From positions 40,912 through 104,911 of the forward strand of contig NZ_JAINRD010000029.1 in NCBI RefSeq assembly GCF_020400605.1: a DNA stretch of 64,000 nt, written 5' to 3'. The DNA comes from Streptomyces aculeolatus (GTDB lineage: Bacteria > Actinomycetota > Actinomycetes > Streptomycetales > Streptomycetaceae). A program made the position numbers and the translations under genes. Within the stretch, counting starts at the first letter, position 1. Each line of letters begins with the position of its first letter. Shown piece by piece: positions 1 through 7,041 of the stretch. The notes beneath the pieces were generated by a model. It did not search any database and was not told the origin of the DNA. It saw nothing but the letters and a program-made list of their open reading frames with translations.

Positions 1-93
1 GGCGTGGCTGCCGGTGTCGTACGCGGACGTGGTGGCGTAGCTGCCGGAGTCGTAGGCGGAGGTGGTCGCATAGCTGCCGGAGTCGTAGCCCGC
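1..93. repeat. 33-bp tandem repeat inside a coding region
   Basis: Three adjacent units of about 33 bp (4-36, 37-69, 70-90 and probably beyond the edge) share the core gctgccggagtcgta. On the minus strand they encode Gly/Ser/Tyr/Ala/Thr repeats in the membrane protein tail. The period is a multiple of three, so copy-number change would keep the frame. Confidence 0.75.
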
Positions 94-612
94 GCCGTTG
101 CCGTACGAGTCGTAGCCCTCGGCGTACGCCTGCTGCCCGGGAGCGGCGCCCGCGAACGCCTGCTCGGCGCCGAAGGGCGAGAACTGCGCGGTCTGCTCCT
201 GCGCCGCGGGCATGGGCGGCGCGTTCTCCGGCTCGTACGCCGGATAGGCGGCCCCCCGCTCGGGGGGCGGCGGCGCCTGGTGCCCGTCGTACGCCGCCTC
301 GTCGTACCGCTCCGCGTCGTACCCGTCGCCGTAGTTCTCGTCCTCCCCGCGCCTGTTCACCACCCAGCCGCCGGAGTACCCGCTGCGGTAGGAGAGCGTG
401 ACCTTGATCTGGCCGAGCGCGAACACCACCACGCCGAGACCGATCACGACCACCGCGGGCATGAGCACGCCGAGCACCACGCAGAGGAAGCCGACGAAGG
501 CCAGCGCGCGCCAGCGCAGCGGGGCCTTGTACTGCATCAGCACTTCCCAGAGCAGCCACAGCGCGACGAGCCCGAACATGGCATAGAGGGCCAACCAGGC
601 CAAGTCGCCCAT
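1..612 (-). CDS. Membrane protein with Tyr/Gly-rich repetitive tail (3' end outside window)
   Basis: The frame is open from an ATG at 612 to the left edge, so the C-terminus is missing. The N-terminus is hydrophobic: one membrane segment at about residues 3-23 and a long hydrophobic stretch at about 36-70 that can hold two more. After about residue 80 the protein is hydrophilic and rich in Tyr, Gly, Ala, Pro and Gln, and ends in repeats of an 11-residue unit resembling SGSYATTSAYD, encoded by a 33-bp DNA repeat at 1-93. It lies 40 bp downstream of metF on the same strand, matching the membrane protein next to metF in S. coelicolor. I cannot assign a function. The tail looks disordered and is probably cytoplasmic. 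Confidence 0.8.
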   Translation of the reverse strand, partial: MGDLAWLALYAMFGLVALWLLWEVLMQYKAPLRWRALAFVGFLCVVLGVLMPAVVVIGLGVVVFALGQIKVTLSYRSGYSGGWVVNRRGEDENYGDGYDAERYDEAAYDGHQAPPPPERGAAYPAYEPENAPPMPAAQEQTAQFSPFGAEQAFAGAAPGQQAYAEGYDSYGNGAGYDSGSYATTSAYDSGSYATTSAYDTGSHA

Positions 613-652
613 CACGTGCCTCTCTTCCGCCCCCGCTTGGTGGTGCCTTCCC

Positions 653-1570
653 TCAGGACCGCCGGTGCAGTCCGAGGTTCTGGTAGATCTCCAGCGTTGC
701 CGTGGAGTGGTTCAGCGTAATGAAGTGCAGTCCGGGGATTCCCTCGGACAGCAACCGCTCGCACATGTCCGTGGCGTACTCGATGCCAATGGAGCGTACC
801 GCGGCCCGGTCGTCCTCGACCGCGAGAACCCGATCCGCCAGCTCCGGCGGGAACGTGGCCCCGCTCAACTCGGCGAACCGCTGGATCTGCCGGGCGTTGG
901 TGACCGGCATGATCTCCGGGATGATCGGCGTCGCGCAGCCGGCCGCGGCCACCCGGTCGCGCAGCCGCAGGTAGTCGTCGACGTGGAAGAACATCTGGGT
1001 GATCGCGTAGTCCGCGCCCGCGCGGCACTTGTCGACGAAGTGCCGGATGTCGGCGTCCCAGTCGGTGGACCGCGGGTGCCGCTCGGGGAAGGCCGCGACG
1101 CCGACACAGAAGTCGCCCGACTCCTTGATCAGCCGGACCAGTTCGGCGGCGTACGTCACCCCCTGCGGGTGCGCGACCCACTCCCCCATCGGGTCGCCCG
1201 GGGGGTCGCCGCGGACGGCGAGCATGTTGCGGATGCCCGCGTCCGCGTACTGGCCGATGACATTGCGCAGTTCGGCGACGGAGTGGTCGACCGCGGTGAG
1301 GTGCGCCACGGGCGTGAGCGTGGTGTCGGTGGCGATGCGTTCGGTGGCGCGGACCGTCCCCTCGCGGGACGAGCCGCCGGCGCCGTAGGTCACGGAGACG
1401 AATGTCGGCTGTACGGCCTCGATGCGCCGTACGGCGTTCCAGAGGGTCCGCTCCCCCTTGTCGGTCTTCGGGGCGGCGAACTCGAACGAAAACGACTGCT
1501 TGCCGGACGCGAGCAGTTCACGAACGGTGACTGCTCGATCATTCCTGGTCGAAGCGATGCCAGTGGCCAT
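653..1570 (-). CDS. metF: 5,10-methylenetetrahydrofolate reductase
   Basis: The 305-aa product matches the usual MetF length. It is a FAD-dependent TIM-barrel enzyme that reduces methylene-THF to methyl-THF, the methyl donor for methionine synthesis. The N-terminal SFEFAAPK segment carries the conserved catalytic Glu; VSVTYGAGGS, LAVRGDPPGD, DYAITQMFF and PEIMPV are family landmarks. The start is the ATG at 1570. It precedes the membrane protein gene by 40 bp and follows thiE by 91 bp. I see no B12 or SAM riboswitch in the 91 bp upstream. Confidence 0.95.
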   Translation of the reverse strand: MATGIASTRNDRAVTVRELLASGKQSFSFEFAAPKTDKGERTLWNAVRRIEAVQPTFVSVTYGAGGSSREGTVRATERIATDTTLTPVAHLTAVDHSVAELRNVIGQYADAGIRNMLAVRGDPPGDPMGEWVAHPQGVTYAAELVRLIKESGDFCVGVAAFPERHPRSTDWDADIRHFVDKCRAGADYAITQMFFHVDDYLRLRDRVAAAGCATPIIPEIMPVTNARQIQRFAELSGATFPPELADRVLAVEDDRAAVRSIGIEYATDMCERLLSEGIPGLHFITLNHSTATLEIYQNLGLHRRS

Positions 1571-1661
1571 ACGGGGCAGGTTAACCGCCGGTCACCTCCG
1601 GACCCAAGACGGCCAGCTCAATCCCCGAGACGGGAGCGGGCGCCCGGCACCGGCCGGGCGA

Positions 1662-2360
1662 CTACCGGACGTCGCCGTTCCGGGCGGCGCGCAGCCGCCG
1701 TACGAACTCACCCGCCGCAGCTCCGGGGTCCTCGGCCGCGGTGAGGGCGCGGACGACGACGACGCGGCGGGCGCCGGCGGCCAGGACCTCGTCGAGGTTT
1801 CCGAGGTCGATTCCGCCGATGGCGAACCAGGGGCGGTCGGTGCCGAGCCCCGCGGCGCAGCGGACGAGGCCGAGGCCGGCCGCGGGCCGTCCTGCCTTGG
1901 TGGGGGTGGGCCAGCAGGGGCCGGTGCAGAAGTAGTCGACGCCGGGCTCCGCGGCCGCCGCGCGGGTCTCCGCCTCGGCGTGGGTGGAACGCCCGATCAG
2001 CACGTCCTCGGGCGCGCCGCCGAGGATGGCGCGGGCGGCGGGCACGGGCAGGTCGCCCTGGCCCAGGTGCAGCACGTCGGCGCCGGCGGCGTGGGCCACG
2101 TCGGCGCGGTCGTTGACCGCGAGCAGCCTGCCGTGGCGGCGGCAGGCGTCGGCGAACACCTCCAGGTGCGCCAGCTCCTCGCGCGCCTCCAGGCCCTTCT
2201 CGCGCAGTTGGACGATGTCCACGCCGGCGGCCAGCACGGCGTCGAGGAACTCGGGCAGGTCGCCCTGGCGCGTCCGGGCGTCGGTGCACAGATAGAGCTG
2301 CGCGGCGCCGAGCCGCGCGCGGGCGTCCGCGGTGGCGCGGGCGGCGGTTCCGGCGGTCAT
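1662..2360 (-). CDS. thiE: Thiamine-phosphate synthase
   Basis: The 232-aa product joins the hydroxymethylpyrimidine and thiazole moieties to give thiamine phosphate. Visible landmarks are VDIVQLREKG, VNDRADVA, GRSTHAEAE, the phosphate-binding GPCWPTPTKAG and FAIGGI, in the order expected for the TIM-barrel. An upstream in-frame extension exists, but the ATG at 2360 has a GGGGAG ribosome site about 6 nt before it and gives a normal length. It is separated from the thiOSG operon by two genes and has no visible riboswitch of its own. Confidence 0.94.
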   Translation of the reverse strand: MTAGTAARATADARARLGAAQLYLCTDARTRQGDLPEFLDAVLAAGVDIVQLREKGLEAREELAHLEVFADACRRHGRLLAVNDRADVAHAAGADVLHLGQGDLPVPAARAILGGAPEDVLIGRSTHAEAETRAAAAEPGVDYFCTGPCWPTPTKAGRPAAGLGLVRCAAGLGTDRPWFAIGGIDLGNLDEVLAAGARRVVVVRALTAAEDPGAAAGEFVRRLRAARNGDVR

Positions 2361-2422
2361 GCGGCGCTCCCCCTCGTACGGTCGCGGGGCCGGACCCGCG
2401 GTGCGCGCCCGGCCCCGCGAGG

Positions 2423-2788
2423 TTACACAGCCAGCGCCTGCGCCCTGCGCTTGACCTCCGTCCCGCGGTTCTCGCGCAGTGCCTGCGCGGGAGTCCCCGG
2501 GAGCGAGGGGTCGGGGGTGAACAGCCACTCCAGCGCCTCCGCGTCGCTGAAGCCGTCGTCCTTGAGCAGCGTCAGGGTCCCGGTGAGACCCTTGATCACC
2601 TTCCCCTCGCCGATGAACTCGGCGGGCACCTGCAGTGTGTTGTTCTCACCCCGCCGCACCGCGATCAGCTGGCCCTCCTTGACCAGCTGCCGCACGCGGG
2701 TCACCTCGACGTCGAGCTTCTCCGCGACGTCGGGAAGGGTGAGCCAGGAGGGGACGAGAGCATCGATCTTCGCATCAATCTCGGTCAC
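2423..2788 (-). CDS. Rv2175c-family winged-helix DNA-binding protein
   Basis: The 121-aa product from the GTG at 2788 has an N-terminal winged-helix segment (about residues 15-70; LPDVAEKLDVEVTRVRQLV reads as helix-turn-helix) and the family C-terminal domain (about 70-115; LTGTLTLLKDDGFSDAEALE). A GGGGGG ribosome site precedes the GTG; an upstream ATG at 2848 would add 20 less typical residues. In M. tuberculosis, Rv2175c is a substrate of the neighbouring kinase PknL. A PASTA kinase lies 4 kb away here, so a similar kinase-substrate link is inferred, not shown. Confidence 0.85.
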   Translation of the reverse strand: MTEIDAKIDALVPSWLTLPDVAEKLDVEVTRVRQLVKEGQLIAVRRGENNTLQVPAEFIGEGKVIKGLTGTLTLLKDDGFSDAEALEWLFTPDPSLPGTPAQALRENRGTEVKRRAQALAV

Positions 2789-2909
2789 ACCCCCCAGCCT
2801 GCCATCTCGGACGGCCGGTCGGTACAGGGCAGCGCCAAAAGGCGGCATATCGCCGCGAACTATCCCCGGATTCGCCGGTCGCGGCGTGGCGCGCGACGCG
2901 CCGGGACCG

Positions 2910-4187
2910 TCACAGCGCGGCCGATTTCAGCGGTACGGCCGCGTCGGCGGCCCGCTCGCGGTCCAGCGCGGCGCCCGCGTGGATCAGCTTCCGCCCCTGG
3001 GTGAGGTCCCGCGGCCGGCCGACGGCCAGCAGCGACATCAGCCGGCCGCCACGCAGCCAGCACACCGACCACGACGCCCCCTGCGGATCGCCACGCCAGA
3101 GGAGCTCGTCGCCGGCCGTGTGGTGGCCGACGTACTGCACGAAGCGGCCGAACTGCTCGGACCAGAAGTACGGCACCGGATCGTACGCCGTGCCCGGCGC
3201 CCCGGCGATGTCCGCCGCGACCGCCGTCGGGCCCTGGAGGGCGTTGTCCCAGTGGTGGATGAGCAGCCGCTCGCCGTAGCGCGCGGACGGGAACGAGGCG
3301 CAGTCGCCGACGGCCCAGACGCCGGGCACGTTCGTACGCAGCCGCTCGTCGGCCCGCACCGCGCCGTCGCCGCCCAGCTCGACGCCGGAGCCGGCGAGCC
3401 ACGCCGTGGCGGGGCGGGCGCCGATGCCGACGACGACGGCGTCCGCGCTCAGTTCCGTACCGTCGTCGAGGACCACCGCGACCGGGCCGTCCTCGCCGAG
3501 GCTCTCGACGCGCTCCACCCGGCGCCCCGTCAGCAGCCGGGCACCGCTCTCCTCGTACCACCCGGCCATCGGCGCCGCGACCGCCGCGGGCAGCGCCGCC
3601 GCCAGCGGGTGCCCGGCGGCCTCCACGACCGTCACCTCGCAGCCCTGCTCGCGTGCCGCGGTGGTCAGCTCCGCGCCGATCCAGCCCGCGCCGACCACCA
3701 GGATCCGGCTGCGCCGCACGAGCACCGCGCGCAGCCGCGCGGCGTCGTCAAGGGTGCGCAGCAGGTGCACGCCCGGCGTGGTGCCGGCCGGGGCGCCGGG
3801 CAGCGGGATCGGCGCCGCGCCGGTGGCCAGCACCAGCTTCTCGTACGGAACGGGCCCGGCGTCCGTCTCCAGGACCCGCCCGGCGGTGTCCAGCCGGTCG
3901 GCGTGCAGCCCCAGCCGCAGCCCGATGCCGTACTCCGCGAAGTCCACCTCGAAGGCCGAGCCCTCCGCCTTGCCGAGCAGTACCGCCTTCGACAGCGGCG
4001 GCCGGTCGTACGGGTCGTGCGGCTCCGCCCCGACGAGGGTGACGGCGCCCGTGCAGCCCTGCTCGCGCAGCGCGACGGCGGTCTGCACGCCGGCCATGCC
4101 GGCGCCGACGACGACCGTGCCGCCGGAGCCGGCGGCGGCGTCCTGGGGGCGGCTGGCGGGGCCCGGGTCCGGTTCTGCGTCGGTCAC
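2910..4187 (-). CDS. FAD-dependent NAD(P)H oxidoreductase (ferredoxin-reductase-like)
   Basis: About 425 aa. Two dinucleotide-binding motifs are clear: VVVGAGMAGVQTAVALREQG near the N-terminus for FAD and RILVVGAGWIGAEL near residue 145 for NAD(P)H. A GVWAVGDCASF motif contacts FAD, and a C-terminal reductase domain follows (PVPYFWSEQFG onward). This is the layout of rubredoxin or ferredoxin reductases that feed P450s or dioxygenases. No ferredoxin or oxygenase gene is adjacent, so the partner is unknown. I placed the start at the GTG at 4187; a GTG at 4196 is also possible and neither has a strong ribosome site. It diverges from the thiO riboswitch. Confidence 0.87.
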   Translation of the reverse strand: MTDAEPDPGPASRPQDAAAGSGGTVVVGAGMAGVQTAVALREQGCTGAVTLVGAEPHDPYDRPPLSKAVLLGKAEGSAFEVDFAEYGIGLRLGLHADRLDTAGRVLETDAGPVPYEKLVLATGAAPIPLPGAPAGTTPGVHLLRTLDDAARLRAVLVRRSRILVVGAGWIGAELTTAAREQGCEVTVVEAAGHPLAAALPAAVAAPMAGWYEESGARLLTGRRVERVESLGEDGPVAVVLDDGTELSADAVVVGIGARPATAWLAGSGVELGGDGAVRADERLRTNVPGVWAVGDCASFPSARYGERLLIHHWDNALQGPTAVAADIAGAPGTAYDPVPYFWSEQFGRFVQYVGHHTAGDELLWRGDPQGASWSVCWLRGGRLMSLLAVGRPRDLTQGRKLIHAGAALDRERAADAAVPLKSAAL

Positions 4188-4292
4188 GCCGATCACTTTA
4201 TGCCGCGGCCGCCCGCCGCCGCTCGTGCCGGGCCCGCCCGCAAGGCCCCTTACAGCGGCCGGGCGTACGGAGTTAGGGTGGCCGGGAAGACT

Positions 4293-4379
4293 CGCGGGAG
4301 CCCGGCTGCACCGGGCTGAGAGGGGGGCTGGCGGCCCCCGACCGTACGAACCTGATCCGGGTCATGCCGGCGAAGGGAG
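4293..4379 (+). promoter_or_regulatory. TPP (THI-box) riboswitch controlling thiOSG
   Basis: The sequence carries the conserved THI-box blocks in order: cgggag, the pyrimidine-sensing CTGAGA at about 4316-4321, a variable stem, then the pyrophosphate-sensing cgaacctgatccggg and catgccggcgaaggga. This matches the TPP aptamer consensus closely. It ends on the purine-rich GGGAGG that is also the likely ribosome site of thiO (ATG 4394), which fits control of translation initiation when thiamine pyrophosphate is bound. Confidence 0.95.
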
Positions 4380-4393
4380 GGGCGAGCGCGCCC

Positions 4394-5752
4394 ATGCAGC
4401 CACGCGACACACCTCCGACCCAGCCCCCGACACCAGCAGCGCCACCACCCGCGCCACCAGCCGCGCCGCAGCCCGCCGCGGCGCCCGCGGCGGGCCCGGC
4501 CGGCGCACCGCGCAAGGCGGATGCCGCGTACGACGTCCTCGTCGTCGGCGGCGGCGTCATCGGCCTGGTCACCGCCTGGCAGGCGGCCCGCCGCGGGCTG
4601 GCCACCGCGGTGGCCGACCCCGCGCCCGGCGGCGGCGCCGCGCAGGTCGCGGCCGGGATGCTCGCCGCCGTCACCGAACTGCACTACGGCGAGGAGGCGC
4701 TGCTGGCGCTCAACCTGGCCGCCGCGGAGCGCTATCCGGCGTTCGCGGCCGAGCTGGCGGAGGCGTCGGGCCAGGACATCGGCTACCGCCGCTGCGGCGC
4801 GCTGTCCGTCGCGCTCGACGCGGACGACCGCGCCCAGCTCCGCGAGCTGCACGCCTTCCAGCAGCGGCTGGGGCTCTCCGCGGAGTGGCTCGGCGGCAGC
4901 GAGTGCCGCCGGCTGGAGCCGATGCTCGCGCCCGGGGTACGCGGCGGGCTGCGCATCGACGGCGACCACCAGACAGACCCGCGGCTGCTGACCGCGGCGC
5001 TCGTCACCGCCTGCGAGCGGGCGGGGGTCGCCTTCCACCGCAGCCTCGCGGTCCGGCTCCGCGTCGCGGGCGGCCCGGGGGCTGCGGGGTCATCAGGCCC
5101 AGCGGGTCCAGCGGGTCCAGCGGGTCCAGCGGGGACGGACGAGCGGGCGGCGGGCGCGGAGCTGGCCGACGGCACGCGGATCGCCGCCGGGCAGACGGTG
5201 CTGGCCGCCGGCAGCCTCAGCGGCCGGCTGGCGGGGGTGCCGGATGCGGTACGGCCGCCGGTGCGGCCGGTGAAGGGGCAGGTCCTGCGGCTGCGGATGC
5301 CCGACGCCGGGACGCCGTTCCTGTCCCGCACGGTACGGGCCGTGGTCCGCGGCAGCAGCGTGTACCTGGTGCCGCGGGAGAGCGGCGAGCTGGTCGTCGG
5401 CGCCACCAGCGAGGAGCTGGGCTGGGACACCACCGTCACGGCCGGCGGCGTGTACGAGCTGCTGCGCGACGCGCACGAGCTGCTGCCCGGGCTGACGGAG
5501 CTGCCGCTCGTCGAGACCGGCGCCGGGCTGCGCCCCGGCACCCCCGACAACGCGCCGCTGCTGGGCCCCACCGCCCTGCCGGGCCTGCACCTGGCCACCG
5601 GCCACTACCGCAACGGGGTGCTCCTCACCCCGGTCACCGGCGACGCCCTCGCCGCCGTCCTCACCGGCGGCGAACTCCCCGACGTGGCCCGCCCGTTCGC
5701 GGCCACCCGGTTCGGCCGTACGCACCAGCACCGCGAAGGGCGGCACGCATGA
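4394..5752 (+). CDS. thiO: Glycine oxidase ThiO
   Basis: The 452-aa FAD enzyme oxidises glycine to iminoglycine (dehydroglycine) for thiazole synthesis. After a 40-residue Pro/Ala-rich leader the Rossmann motif VVGGGVIG starts near residue 50. AAGMLAAVTE, GDHQTDPRLL, RPVKGQVLRL, GATSEE and TGHYRNGVLLTP are D-amino-acid-oxidase family landmarks. I chose the ATG at 4394 because an earlier ATG at 4364 lies inside the riboswitch aptamer. A run of Gly-Pro-Ala triplets (9-bp repeat) interrupts the middle of the protein. The stop overlaps the thiS start as ATGA. Confidence 0.94.
   Translation: MQPRDTPPTQPPTPAAPPPAPPAAPQPAAAPAAGPAGAPRKADAAYDVLVVGGGVIGLVTAWQAARRGLATAVADPAPGGGAAQVAAGMLAAVTELHYGEEALLALNLAAAERYPAFAAELAEASGQDIGYRRCGALSVALDADDRAQLRELHAFQQRLGLSAEWLGGSECRRLEPMLAPGVRGGLRIDGDHQTDPRLLTAALVTACERAGVAFHRSLAVRLRVAGGPGAAGSSGPAGPAGPAGPAGTDERAAGAELADGTRIAAGQTVLAAGSLSGRLAGVPDAVRPPVRPVKGQVLRLRMPDAGTPFLSRTVRAVVRGSSVYLVPRESGELVVGATSEELGWDTTVTAGGVYELLRDAHELLPGLTELPLVETGAGLRPGTPDNAPLLGPTALPGLHLATGHYRNGVLLTPVTGDALAAVLTGGELPDVARPFAATRFGRTHQHREGRHA
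5095..5136 (+). repeat. 9-bp tandem repeat (agcgggtcc) within thiO
   Basis: Three exact copies of agcgggtcc plus degenerate flanking copies encode Gly-Pro-Ala triplets in ThiO. The period keeps the frame, so copy number could vary among strains without disrupting the enzyme; it probably sits in a surface loop. Confidence 0.85.
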
Positions 5753-6039
5753 CCGAGGACGCCACGCAGACCCGCACGACCACCCCGCCCACCGCCACCG
5801 CCGCTGCCACCCGACCCGACACCGACACCGCCCCCGCTGCCACCGTGACCGTCAACGGCGCCCCCCGCCGCATCGACGCGGGCCTCACCCTCGACGCCCT
5901 CGTCGCGACCGTCACCGCCGCCCCCCGCGGCGTCGCCGCCGCCGTCAACGAGGACGTCGTACCGCGCGGCAGCTGGCCCACCACCACCCTCGGCGACGGC
6001 GACCGCGTCGAGATCCTGACCGCGGTCCAGGGAGGCTGA
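5749..6039 (+). CDS. thiS: Sulfur carrier protein ThiS
   Basis: The C-terminal 65 residues are a typical ubiquitin-like ThiS: VTVNGAPRRIDAG, a central AAAVNEDVVPR segment and the terminal EILTAVQGG. The final Gly-Gly is adenylated and converted to thiocarboxylate, delivering sulfur to ThiG. From the ATG at 5749, translationally coupled to thiO by ATGA, the product is 96 aa with a Thr/Ala/Pro-rich N-terminal extension of about 31 residues not usual in ThiS. A GTG at 5845 would give the standard length but has no clear ribosome site. The stop is 6 bp before thiG. Confidence 0.92.
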   Translation: MTEDATQTRTTTPPTATAAATRPDTDTAPAATVTVNGAPRRIDAGLTLDALVATVTAAPRGVAAAVNEDVVPRGSWPTTTLGDGDRVEILTAVQGG

Positions 6040-6045
6040 CCCACC

Positions 6046-6927
6046 GTGACCCGCACCGCCCCCGCCACCACACCCGCCCCCGCCCCCGCGGCGAACCCGG
6101 ACGCCGCCGCCACGGACCCGGCCGCGGACCCCCTCACCATCGCCGGCGTCCGCTTCTCCTCCCGCCTCATCATGGGCACCGGCGGCGCGAGCAGCCTGGA
6201 GGCCATGGAGCGCGCCCTCCTCGCCTCCGGCACCGAGCTGACCACCGTCGCGATGCGCCGCATCGACCCCGGCGTGCACGGCTCCGTGCTCGACGTGCTG
6301 CACCGCCACGGCATCCGCGTGCTGCCGAACACCGCCGGCTGCTACACCGCCGGCGAGGCCGTCCTCACCGCCCGGCTGGCCCGCGAGGCGCTCGGCACCG
6401 ACTGGGTGAAGCTGGAGGTCATCGCCGACGAGCGCACCCTGCTGCCCGACCCCGTCGAGCTGCTGGCCGCCGCCGAGACGCTCGTCGACGACGGCTTCAC
6501 CGTGCTCCCGTACACCAACGACGACCCCGTCCTCGCCCGCAAGCTTCAGGACGCGGGCTGCGCCGCCGTGATGCCCCTGGGCTCCCCCATCGGCTCCGGG
6601 CTCGGCATCCGCAACCCGCACAACTTCGCGCTGATCACCGAGGCCGCCGGGGTGCCCGTCATCCTCGACGCCGGCGCCGGCACCGCCTCCGACGCCGCCC
6701 AGGCGATGGAGCTGGGCTGCGACGCGGTCATGCTGGCGTCCGCGGTGACGCGGGCGCAGGAGCCGGTGCTGATGGCGGCGGCGATGCGGCACGCGATCAC
6801 CGCGGGCCGGCTCGCCGCGCGCGCGGGGCGCATCCCGCGCCGGCACTTCGCGCGGGCGTCGTCGCCGTCCGCCGGGGTCGCGGACCTGGGCCGGGCGCCG
6901 GACCCGGAGCGCCCCGCGTTCTCCTGA
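6046..6927 (+). CDS. thiG: Thiazole synthase ThiG
   Basis: The 293-aa product condenses deoxyxylulose phosphate, dehydroglycine and ThiS thiocarboxylate to make the thiazole of thiamine. The barrel starts near residue 28 (LTIAGVRFSSRLIMGTGG); DWVKLEVI supplies the Schiff-base Lys, and PLGSPIGSGLGI and PVILDAGAGTASDAA form phosphate-binding loops. A 27-residue Ala/Pro-rich N-terminal stretch precedes the domain. The GTG at 6046 has GGGAGG ten bases upstream, inside the end of thiS. It is the last gene of the riboswitch-controlled operon. Confidence 0.95.
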   Translation: MTRTAPATTPAPAPAANPDAAATDPAADPLTIAGVRFSSRLIMGTGGASSLEAMERALLASGTELTTVAMRRIDPGVHGSVLDVLHRHGIRVLPNTAGCYTAGEAVLTARLAREALGTDWVKLEVIADERTLLPDPVELLAAAETLVDDGFTVLPYTNDDPVLARKLQDAGCAAVMPLGSPIGSGLGIRNPHNFALITEAAGVPVILDAGAGTASDAAQAMELGCDAVMLASAVTRAQEPVLMAAAMRHAITAGRLAARAGRIPRRHFARASSPSAGVADLGRAPDPERPAFS

Positions 6928-7028
6928 ACTCCCCGGCCCCGCACCGGCGCCCGCGCCGCCGCGGGCATCGGCACGCCATCGGAAACGTACTGCAGCACAA
7001 CGGTGACGGGAACGCGTCCCCCACCTCG

Positions 7029-7034
7029 TAGACT
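7029..7034 (+). promoter_or_regulatory. -10 box TAGACT predicting a leaderless kinase mRNA
   Basis: TAGACT fits the Streptomyces TAnnnT -10 consensus and ends 7 nt before the GTG at 7042. Transcription would therefore start at or beside the start codon, and no ribosome site is visible before that GTG. A weak GTGACG at 7003 could act as -35, with a long spacer. Confidence 0.55.
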
Positions 7035-7041
7035 GCGGTTC

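Noticed and set aside
1571..1661. Possible SAM or cobalamin riboswitch upstream of metF
   Set aside because: Only 91 bp are available and no conserved riboswitch blocks are seen.
4364..4393. Earlier ATG for thiO at 4364
   Set aside because: It lies inside the TPP aptamer (catgccggcg), so translation from it is unlikely; the ATG at 4394 follows the ribosome site.
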